Shown piece by piece: positions 13,101 through 19,133 of a stretch of DNA of 27,603 nt. The position numbers and the translations under genes are program-made. Source of the stretch: a virus. The notes below the pieces were generated by a model that saw only the letters and a program-made list of their open reading frames with translations, was not told where the DNA came from and searched no databases. The stretch's first letter is position 1. Every line of letters begins with the position of its first letter. The DNA is taken from positions 1-27,603 of IMG/VR virus record IMGVR_UViG_3300009376_000066. One strand, given 5' to 3'.

Positions 13101-15722
13101 ATGTCGTTTTTAGGGACACCAGACACAATCTATCACAAACAGCCTGATACAAATCCTGCAAAGAAAGCAGAACCAGTAGCCACGGAAAAAACTTTACATG
13201 GTGTTCGTGCTGGTATATCCTTAATAAATAGTGATCTTACTTCTATAACTCACAAATTAGGAGAAAAGGGATTAATTTATCAAGTTCTTGAAGAAATAGC
13301 CGATATACTAAACCGCTCTTCAATAGCTCGCCATAGTGAAAGTCACCTTGAACAATCTCTCAACGCAATAAAAGAACAAACAGTTTATTATAATGAAAAA
13401 ACCATGAAGTGGCATGACTGGCATACCAATAAATTCGCACCGAAACAAAAAGAACTTGATACAGCTGCTATGCAAATTCGTAAAGGAGATAGTGCTGAAG
13501 ATAGAATGGAAGCGAAGGCCGAGATAACTCCTGAAGATAATTATCTAAAACAGATAGCTGAAAATACCAAAGCACTTCTTGAAAAAGACTTTGGAGGGGG
13601 AGGAGAAAGTGCTGAAGATAGAATGGAATCAGAAGCTTGGGCAGAAAATCGAGCGAGAGATACAAAGGCATATAGAAAAACTATAAAAGGCAGATGGGAT
13701 ACTTTTCTAAAATGGGGTAAAGATAGTTTTCTAGGCAGAAACTGGAAATTAATTCTTGCTGCCTTCGCTCTTCTCTTTACTCCCTTTAAAGTTTTAAAAC
13801 CACTCTGGGAATTGGTAAAGTCGGCATGGAACTTTACTAAAGAACATCCAATAGTTGCAGCTGTGCTAGGAATTGGTACTGCAATAGCACTTGCTCTTTT
13901 AGGACCTCTTGCCCTCCTTCTAGCACCCTTAAAACTTTTACGCGGTATATCGAGATTTTTTACAAAGCCTAAAGTTCCACGAACAACACCACTAACACGC
14001 ACAACATCTACGCAAAGAACACCAGCACAACAAGCTGCTCGTAATGCTGAGGCTACCCGACTGAAAGGAATGACAAAAGCAGAAAGGCATGCTGAAAGGG
14101 CAAGCAAAAAAGCTCAAGAGCGAGCTGCTAAGAAAACAACTGAGACAGCAGGTAAGAAAGTGGCTGAGACAGCAGCTAAGAAAACAGCTGCAAAAACGGT
14201 TGCAAAAGGACTTGGAAAAGCTGCTCTGAGAAAACTTCCCTTTGGTGCTGGTCTACTTTTTGGTACAGCATTTGCTGTTCAAAGAGCAATGGCGGGTGAT
14301 TGGACTGGTGCTGGAATGGAAATAGCATCTGGTGCCATGGCCGTTGTTCCTGGGCCAGGAACAGTTGGTTCAATTGCGATGGATGCTACTATAATGGCAA
14401 GAGATATGGGAGCCGGGCCATTTAAGGAAAAAGAAGGAGAAGAATTAGGCAAAACTCTTGAAGAAGAATATAAAGAAGGACAAAAAGAAGGAAAAAAAGC
14501 AAAAGTACTAACTAAAGATGCAAAGAAACAAGCCGAAATAGAAAAGAAAAAAACAAAAGCAACAGCAATACCTAAAAGTACAAAGAAAAAAGAAGGTGAT
14601 TTCTCTCCTGCTGTTATGAGGTCACAACAAAATAAACCAGATGATATGAACTCATATAAAGGTGAAAAAGGAGTGTGGTCTTTAGTAGGTAATGATTGGA
14701 TATTTTATTCTGACAGACAAGAGGATGATGTTGATACATCTGATATCACAACAAAAGCAACAACAACTAAAGATACAAAGAAAAAGTGGGATTGGAAGGA
14801 TCCTTTTGGTTGGTCGAAATCTGATCCTAAATCTGATCCTAAATCTGATCCTAAAGATAATTATCTACAACAGATAGCTGAAAATACCAAAGCACTTCTT
14901 GAAAAAGACGTTGGGACAGTAACCATTTCGACTGATAAATCTTCTGATAAACAAACAAAAGCTGTCAAAACACCACCTAGAAGTACTTTTAAAACTAAGA
15001 TACCAACAGCAACAGGTCTCATGCCAAATGAAGAAGGTTGGGATGATGATGATTGGGCAGATGATGAAATCAAACGAGATGACACAGCAAGAAAAAAACA
15101 AGGCAAACCATTTGGTCAAATTAAGTATCAAACTGGGGTAGATGTCGGAACAAAAGAAGAAAAAATACAAAAGACTGTCATAAAATATGTACAGCTCAAA
15201 GAGGAAAGATTTAAAAAGGCAAAAAGAAAATGGGTCAAAGAGAAAATTGCAAGAAAAGTTGCCAAACAACTTAGAGGACCCCAACGCGAACTAGTTTTAG
15301 AAGCATTAAAAGGTACACAACTTGAAGAGCAAATTAAGAAACTGCCAGGTGGACTTAAAGGTCCTGCTGATTTAAGTAAAGTTCCGGGTGCAAAAAAAAT
15401 GCTAACTCCTTCTGGTGGATTAGATATGCAAAGTAAAGCTTTCATTGATCACATGGGAGCTAGGTCTGCTGAAAAACCTGCTGAAGAACTTGTACCAAAA
15501 GAAACACCAGCTGCAAAAATGGATACTATGAATCAAGTTCATACAGATAAGGCGACACTCGGAGCAACTCCCCAAGCATCGCCTGTAATTATTTCAAATG
15601 AAACAACTAATTCATCTGTACAATCAAACCCATTAACATATGTTAGTGGTGTTGCACCTACAAGAGGCAAACCAATACCCAGCCATCGACATACAAATAG
15701 TTGGGATCGCTTTGGTGGTTAA
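13101..15722 (+). CDS. Putative tail tape-measure protein, 873 aa
   Basis: The largest gene in the window. It has an N-terminal helical region, a strongly hydrophobic segment at about residues 215-280 (KLILAAFALLFTPFKVL and VAAVLGIGTAIALALLGPLA), an Ala/Lys-rich helix (AAKKTTETAGKKVAETAAKK), a second Gly/Ala-rich hydrophobic stretch (LPFGAGLLFGTAFAVQRAMA) and a charged, repetitive second half. This fits a tape measure (T4 gp29 role), and it follows the chaperone-like frameshift pair. Two copies of NYL-x-QIAENTKALLEKD and three SDPK units show recent internal duplication. An alternative is another large virion protein. Ribosome site AGAGG. Confidence 0.6.
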   Translation: MSFLGTPDTIYHKQPDTNPAKKAEPVATEKTLHGVRAGISLINSDLTSITHKLGEKGLIYQVLEEIADILNRSSIARHSESHLEQSLNAIKEQTVYYNEKTMKWHDWHTNKFAPKQKELDTAAMQIRKGDSAEDRMEAKAEITPEDNYLKQIAENTKALLEKDFGGGGESAEDRMESEAWAENRARDTKAYRKTIKGRWDTFLKWGKDSFLGRNWKLILAAFALLFTPFKVLKPLWELVKSAWNFTKEHPIVAAVLGIGTAIALALLGPLALLLAPLKLLRGISRFFTKPKVPRTTPLTRTTSTQRTPAQQAARNAEATRLKGMTKAERHAERASKKAQERAAKKTTETAGKKVAETAAKKTAAKTVAKGLGKAALRKLPFGAGLLFGTAFAVQRAMAGDWTGAGMEIASGAMAVVPGPGTVGSIAMDATIMARDMGAGPFKEKEGEELGKTLEEEYKEGQKEGKKAKVLTKDAKKQAEIEKKKTKATAIPKSTKKKEGDFSPAVMRSQQNKPDDMNSYKGEKGVWSLVGNDWIFYSDRQEDDVDTSDITTKATTTKDTKKKWDWKDPFGWSKSDPKSDPKSDPKDNYLQQIAENTKALLEKDVGTVTISTDKSSDKQTKAVKTPPRSTFKTKIPTATGLMPNEEGWDDDDWADDEIKRDDTARKKQGKPFGQIKYQTGVDVGTKEEKIQKTVIKYVQLKEERFKKAKRKWVKEKIARKVAKQLRGPQRELVLEALKGTQLEEQIKKLPGGLKGPADLSKVPGAKKMLTPSGGLDMQSKAFIDHMGARSAEKPAEELVPKETPAAKMDTMNQVHTDKATLGATPQASPVIISNETTNSSVQSNPLTYVSGVAPTRGKPIPSHRHTNSWDRFGG
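13491..13627 (+). repeat. 20-bp direct repeat (SAEDRME coding)
   Basis: AGTGCTGAAGATAGAATGGA occurs at 13491-13510 and again, identical, at 13608-13627. It encodes SAEDRME both times and flanks the first NYL-x-QIAENTKALLEKD copy. Confidence 0.85.
13536..13589 (+). repeat. 54-bp repeat, copy 1
   Basis: The segment starting GATAATTATCTAAAACAGAT recurs at 14856-14909 with one mismatch (AAA to CAA). At protein level it gives DNYLKQIAENTKALLEKD. Near identity over 54 bases at 1.3 kb distance points to a recent duplication or gene conversion. Confidence 0.9.
14820..14855 (+). repeat. Tandem 12-bp repeat, three copies (SDPK)
   Basis: TCTGATCCTAAA occurs three times in a row and encodes SDPKSDPKSDPK, a flexible linker. 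It lies directly before the second copy of the 54-bp repeat. Confidence 0.9.
14856..14909 (+). repeat. 54-bp repeat, copy 2
   Basis: Second copy of the 13536-13589 repeat, giving DNYLQQIAENTKALLEKD. The SDPK tandem repeat abuts it upstream. Confidence 0.9.
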
Positions 15723-15735
15723 TGCAACTCCACAA

Positions 15736-16581
15736 TTACTCTTGTTCTGCTAACTTCTTGAAGTAATCCAAAGTATCATCAGTCTTTTCACCAGTAGCAA
15801 CTGGATCATCTGTACTTTCTTCAATAGTACCAACAAACTCTTTCCCTTCATGCGCAATTACTGTATTGAATCGAGCTTCAAGTTCTGCATACTGCTTGAA
15901 GTTCTTTTCTGCAATAATATCATTTAATGAATGTTGTTGACCCCAAACTTCTTCCATCTTCTTTTCATCTTTATCCAACGGACACGGATCAGTAAACTCA
16001 GACTTGTCATAGTTTGGAAAACCATCTACTTGACGCATCTTGATTTTAAAGTTTGCACCTTCCCAAAAGTCAAAAGGATTTAGTGGTGTCTCATCCTGAA
16101 ATTCTGGATTCATAACACCAGTAATCTTTTCAAAGATTTTCTTACCATAACGGAATAGAAAAACTTTACCTTCGTTTTCGGGATTCATACTATCTTCAAT
16201 AACATAAATGTTTGAATAGTAGTTAAGTTTACGTCTGCGTTCTCTAGCTATGTTCTTATCTGAATCAATACCAGAGTTCCACAAAGCCGTATTTGCTTTT
16301 GAAACAGGATCATCTTTACCAAGAGTGGTTAAAGAGTTTTCGATATACCAACCACCGGGTCCTTTAAAACCATGTGTCCAAACACGAACCCAAGGTACAT
16401 CTTCTTTTGGTGCTGCGGGAAGAAAACGAATTACTGCATAACCATTACCAGACTTATCTCGTTCTAGTTTCCAGATTCGATCATCTTCATAGGAAGGTTT
16501 TTCTGCGAGTTTCTCGACTTGTTTGGAAAGAGATTCCAAATTAGCCATACGATTCTTTTTCATTTCTTTAAAACTTGCCAT
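15736..16581 (-). CDS. 32: Single-stranded DNA-binding protein gp32
   Basis: 281 residues (T4 gp32 has 301). It has a basic N-terminal region (MASFKEMKKNRMANLESLSK) like the gp32 cooperativity motif, a core OB region with NYYSNIYVIEDSMNPENEG, KVFLFRYGKKIFEKITG, FWEGANFKIKMRQVDGFPNY, and an acidic C-terminal tail (EKTDDTLDYFKKLAEQE). It coats single-stranded DNA in replication and recombination. The T4 zinc-binding Cys/His set is missing: the only Cys in the protein is near residue 199. It converges with the tape-measure gene. Strong ribosome site (AAGGAG). Confidence 0.9.
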   Translation of the reverse strand: MASFKEMKKNRMANLESLSKQVEKLAEKPSYEDDRIWKLERDKSGNGYAVIRFLPAAPKEDVPWVRVWTHGFKGPGGWYIENSLTTLGKDDPVSKANTALWNSGIDSDKNIARERRRKLNYYSNIYVIEDSMNPENEGKVFLFRYGKKIFEKITGVMNPEFQDETPLNPFDFWEGANFKIKMRQVDGFPNYDKSEFTDPCPLDKDEKKMEEVWGQQHSLNDIIAEKNFKQYAELEARFNTVIAHEGKEFVGTIEESTDDPVATGEKTDDTLDYFKKLAEQE

Positions 16582-16703
16582 AAGTATTACTCCTTATTAC
16601 GTTATATTGTTATATTACTTAGTATCATCATATATCAGCTTCCTGATCTCACCATGAAATCATTACCCAACCCCTTAACCCAAATTGACCATCCGCTCCT
16701 TTC
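16582..16703 (-). promoter_or_regulatory. gp32 leader with hairpin and AU-rich tract
   Basis: No gene. On the coding strand a G-rich part (GGGTTAAGGGGTTGGG) is followed by a hairpin ATCAG-GAAG-CTGAT (16634-16647), then about 50 bases of A/T-rich, unstructured sequence up to the AAGGAG of gp32. T4 gp32 represses its own translation by binding a leader with a 5' folded element and an unstructured AU tract, and this layout is similar. No strong promoter box is clear. Confidence 0.4.
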
Positions 16704-16910
16704 TTATATTGGAAGCTTTGCTGTCTTTTTCAACATATGAAGCTCTTGTGCTTCAACTTCTATTTTATCTTTAATGGATTGGTTCAACATCTTTGCCATT
16801 GCTTCTGGTTCAATCTCAGACTTCTCTGAGCAATGTAAAACTGCTTCCATATAAGACAAATATTTTTCTTTCACTAACTTTTCAATCGTTAAATTTATAT
16901 TTATGGACAT
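16704..16910 (-). CDS. 33: Late transcription co-activator gp33-like
   Basis: 68 residues, helical, ending IKDKIEVEAQELHMLKKTAK then LPI. The layout YMEAVLHCSEKSEIEPEAM followed by IEVEA-x-x-L-x-x-LKK and a final LPI matches the short gp33 proteins of marine T4-like phages as I know them. T4 gp33 (112 residues) bridges RNA polymerase and the sliding clamp at late promoters. Genes 33 and 32 are also close in T4, and TATAAATA boxes in this window imply such a factor. The sequence is short, so moderate certainty. Confidence 0.65.
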   Translation of the reverse strand: MSININLTIEKLVKEKYLSYMEAVLHCSEKSEIEPEAMAKMLNQSIKDKIEVEAQELHMLKKTAKLPI

Positions 16911-16912
16911 AA

Positions 16913-17083
16913 CTAATTATTACATTCAATGTATTCAGGATTTTTAATCCATCTTCCTTTTTCATCTTTAATAAACATTGGAATTGAATCAGAAATAATT
17001 ATAGGCACACTTTCTTCTTCTTTGCCTACAATATTAACAATTTTACCATCTTTCATTACGGTATCGCTCATTGTTATTTTCAT
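16913..17083 (-). CDS. Small hypothetical protein, 56 aa
   Basis: Starts MKITMSDTVMKDGKIVNIVG and ends in a charged region (FIKDEKGRWIKNPEYIECNN). Probably small beta-rich; no membrane segment. A good ribosome site (GGGAGG) lies about five bases before the ATG. It sits between ClpP and gp33 in one operon. Family unknown. Confidence 0.6.
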   Translation of the reverse strand: MKITMSDTVMKDGKIVNIVGKEEESVPIIISDSIPMFIKDEKGRWIKNPEYIECNN

Positions 17084-17094
17084 CCTGGCCTCCC

Positions 17095-17652
17095 TTAGTA
17101 AACTGTTTTTACACTATCACATAAACGAAGCTTTTTTGCTTCTGTTGCACTCAACCAGACATCTTGTGCTGGTAACAAAAACTCTCTTATTTTCTTTTCA
17201 TTCAAACCAGTACATTTTTTATAATGACTAATCATACGTTTAGTTGTTAATTCATATTCTTTAACTGTTGCAAACAATTCATGTTCTTTACCATAAGTCC
17301 CCCATGAAAACTGATGTGATAATACAGAAGTATTTGGAGTTAATATTCTATGTCCCTTTGCACCAGATATAAAAATCAATACGGCAGCTGATGCTACACA
17401 ACCAAGTCCGACTGTACGAACTGGAATTGAACTCCCTTTCATTGTATCTATAAGAGCAAAAGCTGCTTGTAAATCACCACCTCCAGAATTAATTACTAAC
17501 TGTAAATACTTTGGGTGTGGCCTCATTAAATTCTTTGATATAATAAATGATATTGCATCTTTACAACTGCTTTCTGATATTTCCTCCATCAAAAGATATA
17601 TACCACATTCTTCGACTGACGGTTGGGTAACTTCTTTTTTTTCTTTTGACAT
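17095..17652 (-). CDS. clpP: ClpP-like serine protease
   Basis: 185 residues, close to bacterial ClpP (about 195-205). The catalytic set is intact: the oxyanion strand INSGGGD (54-60), Ser88 in CVASAAV, His113 in VLSHQF and Asp164 in AQDVWLSATEA. In bacteria ClpP forms a 14-subunit chamber fed by ClpX or ClpA. No ATPase is in this window, so it would need the host's or one elsewhere. Some phages use ClpP-like enzymes as prohead proteases, but this gene lies with lysis and gp32/gp33 genes. The tmRNA gene is about 1.1 kb upstream. Confidence 0.85.
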   Translation of the reverse strand: MSKEKKEVTQPSVEECGIYLLMEEISESSCKDAISFIISKNLMRPHPKYLQLVINSGGGDLQAAFALIDTMKGSSIPVRTVGLGCVASAAVLIFISGAKGHRILTPNTSVLSHQFSWGTYGKEHELFATVKEYELTTKRMISHYKKCTGLNEKKIREFLLPAQDVWLSATEAKKLRLCDSVKTVY

Positions 17653-17663
17653 CCACTTCCTCC

Positions 17664-18203
17664 TTATTCATTTAGATAATCTTTCCAAAATATGTGATCC
17701 CCAATCGTCATCACTTTAATCATTCTTCTATTCCAGTATGGATTAACATCAATCCTATGATAGTGTGTTGAACCATGTAAGAAATCTTCTATCTCCCAAT
17801 GCTCTCCATATCTTGTGATACTAACACCCGGCTTCTGTAACATAGCTCTTGCAATCAACAAAGAAATCTTCCATGCTAATTGATCTTTTGGTCTATCTGA
17901 CTTACCATCACAATACCAAGAAAACTGACACTTATGTTTTTTTATCCTACCATCACTATATCGGTTCGCTTGACGAATAACTTTACATATATTATTCGGA
18001 AATCGTCTACTATTTACACGATTTATTGTAACAAGTGCAACTGCAATCTGTCCTTTAGTGGATTGATCTCTAGCTTCAAAATAAATGTTTTGAGCCAGAC
18101 ATCTAACTTCATCTTGATAATCATAAGAATTTGGTTCATAAGTTACCCTATTAAAAGCAGCACATGATACCAAAACCAAACACATCAAAATAATTTTTTT
18201 CAT
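17664..18203 (-). CDS. SleB-family cell wall hydrolase with lipoprotein signal
   Basis: 179 residues from the ATG at 18203, chosen because it gives a clean signal MKKIILMCLVLVSC with lipobox LVSC (Cys14). The domain matches Hydrolase_2/SleB-CwlJ: LAQNIYFEARDQSTKGQIAV with catalytic-type Glu43, ALVTINRV, CQFSWYCDGKSD (92-103) and THYHRIDVNPYW near residue 150. SleB enzymes cut peptidoglycan glycan strands. The signal suggests export and lipid anchoring, so lysis may not need a holin pore for this enzyme. It follows a small membrane protein and a late promoter. Confidence 0.85.
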   Translation of the reverse strand: MKKIILMCLVLVSCAAFNRVTYEPNSYDYQDEVRCLAQNIYFEARDQSTKGQIAVALVTINRVNSRRFPNNICKVIRQANRYSDGRIKKHKCQFSWYCDGKSDRPKDQLAWKISLLIARAMLQKPGVSITRYGEHWEIEDFLHGSTHYHRIDVNPYWNRRMIKVMTIGDHIFWKDYLNE

Positions 18204-18207
18204 AACA

Positions 18208-18345
18208 TTACCAAAAATAAATAAAACCCCAAACAATACCACCCAATAATGTTAAATCTGCTATCACACACCAAACTATATAAATTTTAAACAGTATAGG
18301 TGCATATTTACTTGTTTGAATTTGGCGAAGGAGGTTCCGGATCAT
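18208..18345 (-). CDS. Small membrane protein, candidate holin, 45 aa
   Basis: Starts MIRNLLRQIQTSKYAPILFK and is hydrophobic from about residue 17 to the end (IYIVWCVIADLTLLGGIVWG), ending FIYFW. A near-perfect ribosome site (AAGGAGG) lies five bases before the ATG. Its stop is four bases before the SleB-type hydrolase ATG. The position, size and membrane helix fit a small holin or lysis accessory, but there is no family match. It overlaps the 25-residue frame in another phase. Confidence 0.6.
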   Translation of the reverse strand: MIRNLLRQIQTSKYAPILFKIYIVWCVIADLTLLGGIVWGFIYFW

Positions 18346-18385
18346 CTTGTCCTCCTTCAACTAAATGTTCTTTTGTCCATTTCAT
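18308..18385 (-). CDS. Small hypothetical peptide, 25 aa
   Basis: First frame after the late promoter (MKWTKEHLVEGGQDDPEPP...), hydrophilic and Pro-rich at the end. Its coding sequence contains the ribosome site of the 45-residue membrane protein. It could be a real micropeptide or only a leader that regulates the next gene. No strong ribosome site of its own. Confidence 0.3.
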   Translation of the reverse strand: MKWTKEHLVEGGQDDPEPPSPNSNK

Positions 18386-18390
18386 AATAA

Positions 18391-18398
18391 TATTTATA
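18391..18398 (-). promoter_or_regulatory. Late promoter box upstream of the lysis genes
   Basis: Exact TATAAATA on the minus strand, in a gene-free stretch just after the intrinsic terminator and before the 25-residue frame. It probably drives the small membrane protein, SleB, ClpP and perhaps the genes to gp32 late in infection. Confidence 0.75.
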
Positions 18399-18401
18399 AA
18401 C

Positions 18402-18434
18402 AAAAAAAGGTGGGGGCCGAAGCCCCACACCACC
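18402..18434 (-). terminator. Strong intrinsic terminator
   Basis: On the minus strand a GC-rich stem (GGTGTGGGGC / GCCCCCACC) closed by a TTCG tetraloop is followed by TTTTTTT. It ends transcription of the 71-residue gene and isolates it from the late lysis genes. Confidence 0.9.
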
Positions 18435-18451
18435 GGGAATTTAATACTATA

Positions 18452-18667
18452 CTACGCCCAAAACTTATTCAGTTTCTTGCGGATAGCATTAACTGTCTTT
18501 GCGCCACCAACAATGTCTGCGTTCTTAAACGCAACATTACCAGTTGCAGGGCTCGTATAAATCCGAACCCAACGAGGCAAATCTGTAAGCTCACACTCTG
18601 CGCGAGTCATCTTGCGAGCATACTTTCGGCCAATTCGTGGTTGACCGTGTTTTGTACTCATACCCAT
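18452..18667 (-). CDS. Small basic protein, 71 aa
   Basis: Single gene in its own transcription unit, between the early-type promoter at 18740-18768 and the strong terminator at 18402-18434. Start at 18667 (MGMSTKHGQPRIGRKYARKM) because AAGGAG lies six bases before; an ATG at 18673 overlaps the ribosome site. Rich in Arg and Lys at both ends, with WVRIYTSPATGNVAFKNAD in the middle. It has no SmpB signature despite lying next to tmRNA and is too short for it. A nucleic-acid-binding early protein is a guess. Confidence 0.65.
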   Translation of the reverse strand: MGMSTKHGQPRIGRKYARKMTRAECELTDLPRWVRIYTSPATGNVAFKNADIVGGAKTVNAIRKKLNKFWA

Positions 18668-18736
18668 AAACATCTCCTTAAGAAGATTAACAAAAACATG
18701 ATGAAGATACTACTACTCATTCATCATAACAAACAT

Positions 18737-18755
18737 CTCATTATAACATAATGAG
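18737..18755. repeat. Inverted repeat over the early promoter -10 box
   Basis: CTCATTAT (18737-18744) and ATAATGAG (18748-18755) are perfect 8-base arms around a 3-base spacer. The repeat overlaps the TATAAT box at 18740-18745, so a bound dimer or an RNA hairpin at the start site could regulate the promoter. Confidence 0.75.
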
Positions 18756-18768
18756 AATACAAATACAA
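18740..18768 (-). promoter_or_regulatory. Early-type sigma70 promoter (TTGTAT-N17-TATAAT)
   Basis: On the minus strand TTGTAT (18768-18763) and TATAAT (18745-18740) are spaced by 17 bases and preceded by TTTTTCC. It has the same design as the promoter at 22274-22302. It drives the 71-residue gene with a leader of about 65 bases. Confidence 0.8.
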
Positions 18769-18773
18769 GGAAA

Positions 18774-18804
18774 AAGGTGAGGGTTTCTGTTGCCAAGTAC
18801 CCTC
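18774..18804 (-). terminator. Hairpin and T-run at the tmRNA 3' end
   Basis: GAGGGT (18804-18799) pairs with ACCCTC (18784-18779), followed on the minus strand by ACCTTTTTCC. It closes the tmRNA coding piece and can act as an intrinsic terminator; it may also be part of a pseudoknot in the mature RNA. Confidence 0.65.
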
Positions 18805-19040
18805 GGACTCCGACTGACTATGCAGCCATCGCTAATTCGTAATCGTTAGCGTTTAAAGTATGCATAATTGATAACGGAGCCATCATGCTTCTCCGTGCTG
18901 TCCTATAGTTTCCATCATCCTGTCGAAACTAGTTCGCCCCCCTTAATTTGGTAATTCATTATAGTAGGCCTTTAGAATTGGTGGAGGCGGCGGGATCTGC
19001 CCCCGCGTCCAGAAAAACTTTCACTCTAAGATTACACAGC
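18776..19040 (-). ncRNA. ssrA: Circularly permuted two-piece tmRNA (ssrA)
   Basis: Transfer-messenger RNA, which rescues stalled ribosomes and tags proteins for proteolysis. The acceptor piece comes first in transcription: T-arm GCGGG-GGCAGAT-CCCGC, then CGCCTCC-ACCA ending at 18979, so CCA is encoded. A spacer of about 37 bases follows, then the coding piece starting at 18941 with GGGGGCG, which pairs with CGCCTCC in seven pairs and includes the G3-U70 alanine identity pair. AGTTTCGACAGG follows, as in the tmRNA D-region. The tag frame (18850-18818) reads ANDYELAMAA then TAG. The permuted order and AND start are typical of alphaproteobacteria. Exact processed ends are estimated. Confidence 0.93.
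18818..18850 (-). other. tmRNA proteolysis tag frame (ANDYELAMAA)
   Basis: GCT AAC GAT TAC GAA TTA GCG ATG GCT GCA TAG gives a 10-residue tag ending MAA. Ala is the resume residue. It is short compared with many alphaproteobacterial tags (about 12-14 residues) but keeps the small hydrophobic C-terminus needed for ClpXP-type recognition. The exact resume codon is inferred. Confidence 0.85.
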
Positions 19041-19041
19041 A

Positions 19042-19070
19042 ATTATAATATAAAAATTTGAAATATAAAC
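19042..19070 (-). promoter_or_regulatory. Possible tmRNA promoter
   Basis: TATAAT at 19047-19042 lies just upstream of the acceptor piece; a start near 19035 would suit the tmRNA. The -35 region (GTTTAT, 18-base spacing) is weak. It overlaps the end of the 28-residue frame, so read-through from the dNMP kinase operon is also possible. Confidence 0.4.
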
Positions 19071-19129
19071 ATTGTTACAGCAAAAATACCAAACCCTATC
19101 AAAAAAATCCATAATATACTTTCTTTCAT
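19043..19129 (-). CDS. Membrane micropeptide, 28 aa
   Basis: Frame starting MKESILWIFLIGFG and continuing as one hydrophobic helix with Phe and Ile to the end. It begins seven bases after the first base of the dNMP kinase stop. There is no clear ribosome site, and the 3' end overlaps the putative tmRNA promoter. Possibly real, possibly chance in AT-rich DNA. Confidence 0.35.
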   Translation of the reverse strand: MKESILWIFLIGFGIFAVTMFIFQIFIL

Positions 19130-19133
19130 ATCA

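Noticed and set aside
13541-14107. 188-residue open frame on the minus strand
   Set aside because: Antisense to the tape-measure-like gene; composition reflects the mirrored Lys/Ala codons and it lacks a ribosome site.
16650-16690. G-quadruplex in the gp32 leader
   Set aside because: Only three runs of three or more G; a fourth is only GG, so evidence is weak.
18452-18667. SmpB partner for the tmRNA
   Set aside because: Only 71 residues and no SmpB sequence signature; SmpB is about 150-160 residues.
18979-19014. Possible tRNA gene (T-arm and CCA on the minus strand)
   Set aside because: No anticodon or D arm upstream; the acceptor partner lies downstream as GGGGGCG, so it is the acceptor half of a permuted tmRNA.
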